Positions 1 to 3,430 of a DNA stretch of 5,394 nucleotides are shown here, one piece after another. Every line of letters starts with the position of its first letter. Position 1 is the stretch's first letter. The position numbers and the translations under genes were made by a program. Source of the DNA: Agromyces sp. (GTDB lineage: Bacteria > Actinomycetota > Actinomycetes > Actinomycetales > Microbacteriaceae). The stretch lies in NCBI GenBank assembly GCA_031178025.1, contig JAPSJU010000158.1, forward strand, positions 1 through 5,394. The letters run 5' to 3'. The notes beneath the pieces were generated by a model. That model worked only from the letters and a program-made list of their open reading frames with translations, made no database searches and was not told where the DNA came from.

Positions 1-2
1 CC

Positions 3-209
3 GGATCCGCCGATGCCCTCGCCGCTTCCCTCGGGCGACTGCTCTCCCGCGTCGAGCCGTGGCGGGCCCCACTCGACTACTTCAACTTCGCCGAGCAGGA
101 GCGGGGGGCCGAGCGGCTCTTCGGGGAGCGAGTGCACCGCCTTCGCGCGTTGAAGAACGTGCTCGACCCGGCCGGCGTCATCCGCTCCAATCACCCTGTG
201 AGTCGCTGA
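3..209 (+). CDS. FAD-binding oxidoreductase, C-terminal fragment (BBE domain), cut by window edge
   Basis: This is the last 68 residues of a gene that begins before the window; the reading frame is open from position 3 to the TGA at 207-209. The visible end carries YFNFAE (residues 26-31) and, at residues 47-66, a helix followed by LDPAGVIRSNHPV. That is the usual ending of berberine-bridge-enzyme-like (BBE, PF08031) flavoproteins, where a Tyr/Asn-Phe strand precedes the 'L..K...DP.G.....' terminus. Such enzymes are FAD-dependent oxidases or dehydrogenases; the FAD-binding PCMH domain and the flavin-linking His/Cys would lie upstream, so the substrate cannot be judged. A strong inverted repeat starts 7 nt after the stop and may end its transcript. 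The family is fairly secure from the C-terminal signature; the exact function is unknown. Confidence 0.75.
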   Translation, partial: GSADALAASLGRLLSRVEPWRAPLDYFNFAEQERGAERLFGERVHRLRALKNVLDPAGVIRSNHPVSR

Positions 210-216
210 CAAGGGG

Positions 217-261
217 GTGTCGCTCGCGTCCGGCCCTTCCTAGGCTGGACGCGAGCGACAC
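217..261. terminator. Perfect 15-bp inverted repeat, likely terminator hairpin and/or operator
   Basis: GTGTCGCTCGCGTCC (217-231) is followed 15 nt later by its exact reverse complement (247-261). The inner bases GGCC/GGCT (232-235 / 243-246) can also pair, with one G-U, giving a stem of about 19 bp around a 7-nt loop (236-242). It begins 7 nt after the FAD oxidoreductase stop, a typical place for an intrinsic terminator, but no T-run follows; actinobacterial terminators often lack one. The centre also holds a TAGGCT -10-like hexamer, so the arms would flank the core promoter of the downstream gene, as an operator would. The inverted repeat is seen directly; its role is inferred. Confidence 0.6.
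241..246 (+). promoter_or_regulatory. Candidate -10 (TAGGCT) for the baeRF-type gene
   Basis: TAGGCT fits the actinobacterial TAnnnT -10 pattern and lies in the same TCCTAGGCT context that precedes the gene at 2052. It would start transcription near 253 and leave a leader of about 38 nt containing the ribosome site. No convincing TTGACA-like -35 is seen at 16-19 nt; GTGTCG at 217-222 has the right spacing but a poor match. The hexamer lies inside the inverted repeat 217-261. Confidence 0.45.
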
Positions 262-279
262 GACTGCCGCGAGATCCTC

Positions 280-285
280 AGGAGG
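280..285 (+). promoter_or_regulatory. Shine-Dalgarno AGGAGG
   Basis: A full AGGAGG ends 5 nt before the ATG at 291. It fixes the start of the baeRF-type gene and is the only strong ribosome-binding site in the window; the other complete genes look leaderless. Confidence 0.85.
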
Positions 286-290
286 AACGA

Positions 291-1475
291 ATGACAGTCC
301 ATTACGAGCTGCCCACGACCGCAGACTTCTCCGAACTCGCCGGCAGGCATGCTCCGGCCATCACCATCTACGCCGCCACGTCGCCCGTGGTCAACGAGCG
401 GGAACGCGCCGAGGTCGCCGTGAAGAGCGCCTTCGACGAGGCGTTCGAACAGCTGAAGTCATTGGATCCGTCCGGTCCCGATGTGGACTCGATCCGCCGC
501 GCTCGGGACGAGATCCTCGGCAACCTGCGGTTGTGGGGGACCCTCTCCAGGTCGATGGCGATCTTCGTCGCGCCGGGCTTCAGCGAGGTCTTCGTGCTCC
601 CCAACCAGCTCGACGACGCGGTGCACGTCGGCTCGCACTTCACGCTCGGACAGCTGCTGCGCGCACCGAGCCAGGACCAGGAGGCGTACGCCGTCACCAT
701 CTCGGCCAACGAGTGGTCGCTCTGGCATGCGACGCCCACCGAGCGGGCCACGCAGATGCCCCTCGACCCCTCGCTGCCGAAGAACGCCGAGGATGCCGCG
801 AACCGCGAGCCCGGGGACGTCGGGCAACGGCGCGGCGGCGGGCACGGCGACCGCGGCGTCAACGAGGAGGACCGCCGCCCGGCGACGCTGGACATCTATG
901 CCAAGCGCGTCGCCGACGCCGTGCGGCAGGTGCTGATCGCCCGGGACCCCGAGGAACGCGTCCCCCTCATCGTGTTCGCTGCCGAGCCGATGCTCGCCCA
1001 GTTCATCGATCGTGCGAGGAACCATCGCCGCATGATCTCGGTCCCGGGGGCGCCGGACCGGCTCGGGCCGGCCGAGATCGACGAGTGCGTGCGCCGCGAG
1101 CTCGCGAAGCTCAACATCAGCGAGGCGGAGGCCGCGCTGCGAGACCTCGCCGACGGCAGTGCCGGCCGGGTCGAGCGGGATCTCGCCGCGATCGGCCATC
1201 TCGCCGCGGACGGTGCGGTCGACACGTTGTGGTTCGACTTCACCACCTCGGTGAACGGCACCCTCGACCAGGACTCGGGCGCCATCCAGTTCGCGACGGG
1301 TAACGGCACCGGCGACAACCTGAACGACGGGACGCATGCCGGCGACGTGCTCCCGCAGTTGGCGCTCCTGGTCATCTCGAGGGGCGGCAAGGTCGTCACG
1401 GTGCGCGGGGACGACCTCGACGGTTCAGTGTGGTCGGGACCGGCGATGGCGGAACTGCGGTTCGCGCTCGCGTGA
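291..1475 (+). CDS. baeRF-type protein (bacterial archaeo-eukaryotic release factor-like, probably family 11)
   Basis: A 394-aa soluble protein with no signal peptide or membrane segment; the start is set by AGGAGG at 280-285. The layout resembles baeRF proteins, bacterial relatives of eRF1/Pelota proposed to act on stalled or resting ribosomes. An N-terminal strand-rich part (ITIYAATSP, 25-32) leads to a helix with regularly spaced charged residues, then SMAIFVAPGFSEVFVLPNQL (88-107). A Gly/Arg-rich loop (GQRRGGGHGDRG, 178-189) sits about where release factors carry their GGQ-type loop. A helical second domain follows (IYAKRVADAVRQVL, 202-215), and a C-terminal L30-like part (roughly 296-375) contains AVDTLWFDF, GDNLNDGTHAGDVLPQLALL and GGKVVTV. 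Some Gly residues are present but no canonical GGQ, so peptide release by the classic mechanism is not implied. The family comes from remembered pattern, not a search; the subfamily number is uncertain. Its stop abuts that of the convergent gene at 1476. Confidence 0.65.
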   Translation: MTVHYELPTTADFSELAGRHAPAITIYAATSPVVNERERAEVAVKSAFDEAFEQLKSLDPSGPDVDSIRRARDEILGNLRLWGTLSRSMAIFVAPGFSEVFVLPNQLDDAVHVGSHFTLGQLLRAPSQDQEAYAVTISANEWSLWHATPTERATQMPLDPSLPKNAEDAANREPGDVGQRRGGGHGDRGVNEEDRRPATLDIYAKRVADAVRQVLIARDPEERVPLIVFAAEPMLAQFIDRARNHRRMISVPGAPDRLGPAEIDECVRRELAKLNISEAEAALRDLADGSAGRVERDLAAIGHLAADGAVDTLWFDFTTSVNGTLDQDSGAIQFATGNGTGDNLNDGTHAGDVLPQLALLVISRGGKVVTVRGDDLDGSVWSGPAMAELRFALA

Positions 1476-1901
1476 TCAGCGCGCCGAGGTGGCGAGGCGC
1501 TCGTCGGGAGCATCGCTGCTGCCGACGCCGGCATCTGCCCGCGCCCGCATGGCGCCTCGGTGCGCCTGCTGCGCCGACCGGCTGACGATGGGGATGGAGA
1601 ATCCCTCGCGCCAGCCGAAGCGGATCACGACCCGCTCGGCGCGCGTGTCCTCGATGATGGCCTCGACCGTCGTCTCGGTGTACACGCGGGGCGCGCTGCG
1701 GGGAGGCGATTCACGCAGTTCGAGCCAGAGGGTGTCGGGGTTCGGGACGATGCCGGGGTTCGCCGCGACCAGACGCAGCTCCCAGCCGGAGGTAGGACAG
1801 TGGCCTGATCCGACGACTCGGATGAGGCGGCCCTCGGAGCTCTCGAAGGCCGTCGCCGTGAAGTCGGCGGCGGAGAAGGCGCAGTGATTCGAGGAGTTCA
1901 T
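1476..1901 (-). CDS. Conserved-looking hypothetical protein, 141 aa, leaderless start
   Basis: I do not recognise this family. The predicted 141-aa protein has a compact, strand-rich core from about residue 10 to 108, with GSGHCPTSGWELRL (31-44), NPGIVPNPDTLWLELRESPP (48-67), then VYTETTVEAIIE (73-84) and VVIRFGWREGFSIPI (91-105). The tail from about 109 is Ala/Arg/Ser-rich and probably disordered. There are only two cysteines, each after a histidine (H6-C7 and H34-C35). No signal peptide or membrane segment is visible. The frame stays open to 2012, but ATG at 1901 is preferred because a TAGCGT -10 at 1909-1914 places the transcript start next to it; ATG at 1907 is the near alternative. Codon use is GC3-rich like its neighbours, supporting a real gene. 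It converges on the baeRF-type gene with no spacer and is divergent from the LLM oxidoreductase gene. Confidence 0.7.
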   Translation of the reverse strand: MNSSNHCAFSAADFTATAFESSEGRLIRVVGSGHCPTSGWELRLVAANPGIVPNPDTLWLELRESPPRSAPRVYTETTVEAIIEDTRAERVVIRFGWREGFSIPIVSRSAQQAHRGAMRARADAGVGSSDAPDERLATSAR

Positions 1902-1908
1902 TCCCATC

Positions 1909-1914
1909 ACGCTA
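1909..1914 (-). promoter_or_regulatory. -10 element TAGCGT for the 141-aa gene (leaderless)
   Basis: On the minus strand TAGCGT (TAnnnT), in the context CCCTAGCGT, ends 7 nt before ATG 1901, so the mRNA would start at or next to the A of the start codon. No purine-rich ribosome site precedes the ATG. A -35-like CTGACG (1935-1940) lies in the dyad 1935-1948, but its spacer of 20 nt is long. Confidence 0.5.
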
Positions 1915-1934
1915 GGGAGCCGGACCCGGCGCGT

Positions 1935-1948
1935 CGTCAGGGCTGACG
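1935..1948. promoter_or_regulatory. Dyad CGTCAG-GG-CTGACG, possible operator
   Basis: Perfect 6-bp arms with a 2-bp centre. The dyad is centred about 40 bp upstream of the predicted minus-strand start near 1901 and overlaps its -35 region; it is about 110 bp upstream of the plus-strand start near 2051. The symmetry is seen; use as a protein binding site is inferred. Confidence 0.3.
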
Positions 1949-1977
1949 CTGAGATCACCCGAGGAGTCGCCGCATCC

Positions 1978-2010
1978 GCCCGCTGCCCTCGGTGCGACGG
2001 GCCAGCGGGC
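1978..2010. repeat. Inverted repeat GCCCGCTG / CAGCGGGC in the divergent promoter region
   Basis: The arms at 1978-1985 and 2003-2010 are perfect 8-bp complements around 17 nt; CCC (1986-1988) and GGG (1999-2001) can extend the stem past a bulged C at 2002. It lies just upstream of the LLM oxidoreductase promoter, about -41 to -73 from the predicted start. It may be an operator; it would not be in either mRNA if both genes are leaderless. Confidence 0.35.
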
Positions 2011-2018
2011 AAGCGCTT
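2011..2018. promoter_or_regulatory. Palindrome AAGCGCTT at the -35 region of the LLM gene
   Basis: This 8-bp perfect palindrome (extended context GCAAGCGCTTTC) resembles the central core seen in many LacI-family operators. It is centred near -36 of the predicted leaderless start at 2051/2052, where a bound protein would block the polymerase. A single 8-bp match can arise by chance, so this is tentative. Confidence 0.25.
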
Positions 2019-2038
2019 TCTCGTTCGGTGTTCCGTCC

Positions 2039-2044
2039 TAGGCT
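2039..2044 (+). promoter_or_regulatory. -10 element TAGGCT for the LLM oxidoreductase gene (leaderless)
   Basis: TAGGCT in the context TCCTAGGCT, identical over nine bases to the motif at 238-246, ends 7 nt before ATG 2052. The intervening seven bases hold no ribosome site, so the mRNA should begin at or beside the A of the ATG. The -35 region is not convincing. Confidence 0.55.
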
Positions 2045-2051
2045 ATGAGCC

Positions 2052-3053
2052 ATGCGTTTCGGAATGTTCGTTCCCCAGGGGTGGCGTCATGATCTCGTCG
2101 GCATCGAGCCGGCCGAGCACTGGGAGGCGATGCACCGCCTCGCGCAGTACGCGGATGCGCCCGGTTCGGGGTGGGAATCGATCTGGGTCTACGACCACTT
2201 CCACACCACGCCCGTGCCGAGCGCGACCGAGGCGACGCACGAGGCCTGGTCGCTGATGGCCGCGTACGCCGCATCGACCTCGCGCGTGCGGCTCGGCCAG
2301 ATGTGCACGTGCATGAGCTACCGCAATCCGGTGTACCTCGCCAAGGTCGCGGCGACGGTCGACGTCATCTCGGGCGGCCGGGTGGAGATGGGCATCGGCG
2401 GCGGGTGGTACGAGCACGAGTGGCGTGCGTACGGCTACGGGTTCCCGCCCGTCGGCGATCGACTCGGCCGGCTGCGTGAGGGCGTCGAGATCATGCGGCA
2501 GGCGTGGACGACCGGGTCGGCGACGCTCGACGGGAAGCACTACCAGGTCGACGGTGCGATCGTGCAGCCACGCCCGTTGCAGGACGAAGGCATTCCCGTC
2601 TGGATCGCCGGCGGTGGCGAGAAGGTCACGCTGAAGGTCGCCGCGAAGTACGCGCGGTACACGAACTTCACCGGCTCACCGGAGGAGTTCACGCACAAGA
2701 GCGAGGTGCTGCGTGGGCACTGCGAGGCTCTGGGCACCGACTTCGCCGCGATCACCCGTTCCTCGAACTTCAACACGGTCGTGGGCGTCGACGAGGCGGA
2801 CGTCGCGCGCCGCCTCGACGTGATCGAGGCGCGACTCGCGCCGTTCCTCGGTCCCGAGAAGACGGCGAAGTACATGGCGGAGCTGCATCAGGCGCCGAAC
2901 GCCGCGGTCGGAACGCCGACGCAGGTCGCAGCCAAGCTGGCCGCGCGTCGCGAGCTCGGTCTCGGCTACGCGATCCACTACTTCCCGGAGGCGGCCTACG
3001 ACCGCTCCGGGCTCGAGCTGTTCGCCGAGCAGGTCATGCCCGCAGTGCGGTGA
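2052..3053 (+). CDS. LLM class oxidoreductase, Rv1855c family (probable F420-dependent)
   Basis: A complete 333-aa luciferase-like (TIM-barrel) oxidoreductase. The opening RFGMFVPQGW (2-11), WVYDHFH (45-51), a long glycine-rich block within residues 108-129 (SGGR, then MGIGGGWYEHEWRAYG), IPVWIAGGGEK (181-191) and a late GTPTQV (287-292) closely match my memory of the mycobacterial Rv1855c family (TIGR03560). These enzymes are cytoplasmic and thought to use reduced F420 (possibly FMN in some members); their substrates are unknown. The start is well fixed: an in-frame TGA at 2046-2048 sits just upstream, ATG 2052 is the first start after it, and the protein aligns with the family from its first residues. 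There is no Shine-Dalgarno; TAGGCT at 2039-2044 predicts a leaderless mRNA. The gene converges on the glutaredoxin gene with a 24-bp gap and appears monocistronic. Confidence 0.9.
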   Translation: MRFGMFVPQGWRHDLVGIEPAEHWEAMHRLAQYADAPGSGWESIWVYDHFHTTPVPSATEATHEAWSLMAAYAASTSRVRLGQMCTCMSYRNPVYLAKVAATVDVISGGRVEMGIGGGWYEHEWRAYGYGFPPVGDRLGRLREGVEIMRQAWTTGSATLDGKHYQVDGAIVQPRPLQDEGIPVWIAGGGEKVTLKVAAKYARYTNFTGSPEEFTHKSEVLRGHCEALGTDFAAITRSSNFNTVVGVDEADVARRLDVIEARLAPFLGPEKTAKYMAELHQAPNAAVGTPTQVAAKLAARRELGLGYAIHYFPEAAYDRSGLELFAEQVMPAVR

Positions 3054-3063
3054 GGTCGAGCGC

Positions 3064-3079
3064 GGCCCCGCCGGGGGTC
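3064..3079. terminator. Short GC stem-loop between convergent genes
   Basis: GGCCCC (3064-3069) can pair with GGGGTC (3074-3079), including one G-U, around a GCCG loop. It fills most of the gap between two convergent genes and overlaps the glutaredoxin stop codon (3078-3080). It could serve transcription from either side, but it is short and has no T-run. Confidence 0.3.
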
Positions 3080-3356
3080 ACGCCGCCATCGCGTCGTCGA
3101 GCTTCGACGCCAGCTCGGCGTCGCTGGGCTCGGTGACGTGCGTGCCGTCGGGGAAGACCACGACCGGGATCCGCGTGCGGCCGCTGATGGCCTTCGCACG
3201 ATCGGCTGCGTCGGCGACGGCCTCGAGGTCGATGTAGTCGTACTGGACGCCACGGCGGTCGAGGAGCGCCTTCGAACGGCGGCAGTCGCCGCACCAGTCG
3301 GCGCCGTACATCGTGATGCGGTCGGGGTTCAGGTCGGATGTCGTAGGGGAAGTCAC
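3078..3356 (-). CDS. Glutaredoxin / mycoredoxin-like protein
   Basis: A 92-aa cytoplasmic thioredoxin-fold protein. After a short polar N-terminus come a strand (RITMYGADW, 13-21) and the redox motif CGDC (C22, C25) with basic residues after it. A second strand (YDYIDLE, 39-45) leads to the cis-proline turn RIPVVVFPDG (62-71) and an end rich in acidic residues plus a final helix (81-90). This is the typical size and order for actinobacterial glutaredoxin-like proteins, which in this phylum commonly reduce mixed disulfides with mycothiol (mycoredoxin); the partner thiol is inferred. The start is GTG 3356: the codon at 3366-3368 is an in-frame TAG and no other start lies between. A TAGTTT -10 ends 6 nt before it, so the mRNA is probably leaderless. 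The helicase gene ends 74 bp upstream on the same strand, so read-through transcription is also possible. Confidence 0.88.
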   Translation of the reverse strand: MTSPTTSDLNPDRITMYGADWCGDCRRSKALLDRRGVQYDYIDLEAVADAADRAKAISGRTRIPVVVFPDGTHVTEPSDAELASKLDDAMAA

Positions 3357-3362
3357 GTTCTG

Positions 3363-3368
3363 AAACTA
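3363..3368 (-). promoter_or_regulatory. -10 element TAGTTT for the glutaredoxin gene (leaderless)
   Basis: TAGTTT on the minus strand matches TAnnnT and is separated by 6 nt (CAGAAC) from GTG 3356, so transcription would begin at or next to the start codon. No ribosome site is present. The -35 region shows no clear match. An inverted repeat (3369-3385) directly adjoins the hexamer. Confidence 0.5.
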
Positions 3369-3385
3369 CGCACACGAGCTGTGCG
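3369..3385. promoter_or_regulatory. Dyad CGCACA-cgagc-TGTGCG, candidate operator
   Basis: Perfect 6-bp arms around 5 nt fill the spacer between the -35 and -10 positions of the glutaredoxin promoter and touch the -10. That placement suits a repressor or a MerR-type regulator that acts on the spacer. Alternatively it is a small hairpin in the 3' end of the helicase mRNA. Confidence 0.35.
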
Positions 3386-3395
3386 GTATTCCCAG

Positions 3396-3417
3396 CTTCG
3401 TGCGCCGTCTCGCGAAG
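3396..3417 (-). terminator. Weak stem-loop after the nuclease-helicase gene
   Basis: CTTCGTG (3396-3402) can pair with CGCGAAG (3411-3417), seven pairs including one G-U, around an 8-nt loop. It starts 13 nt after the helicase stop. There is no T-run, so at best this is a partial terminator. Confidence 0.25.
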
Positions 3418-3430
3418 GCCGTGGCGGCGC

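Noticed and set aside
59..1303. Long plus-strand open frame (414 codons) overlapping the baeRF-type gene
   Set aside because: Its product is Arg/Ala/Gly-rich low-complexity sequence, typical of an off-frame shadow in high-GC DNA; the 291-1475 frame has the ribosome site and family-like sequence.
1902..2012. N-terminal extension of the 141-aa protein up to 2012
   Set aside because: It would span the divergent promoter region and the -10 at 1909-1914; the added residues look like random GC-rich translation.
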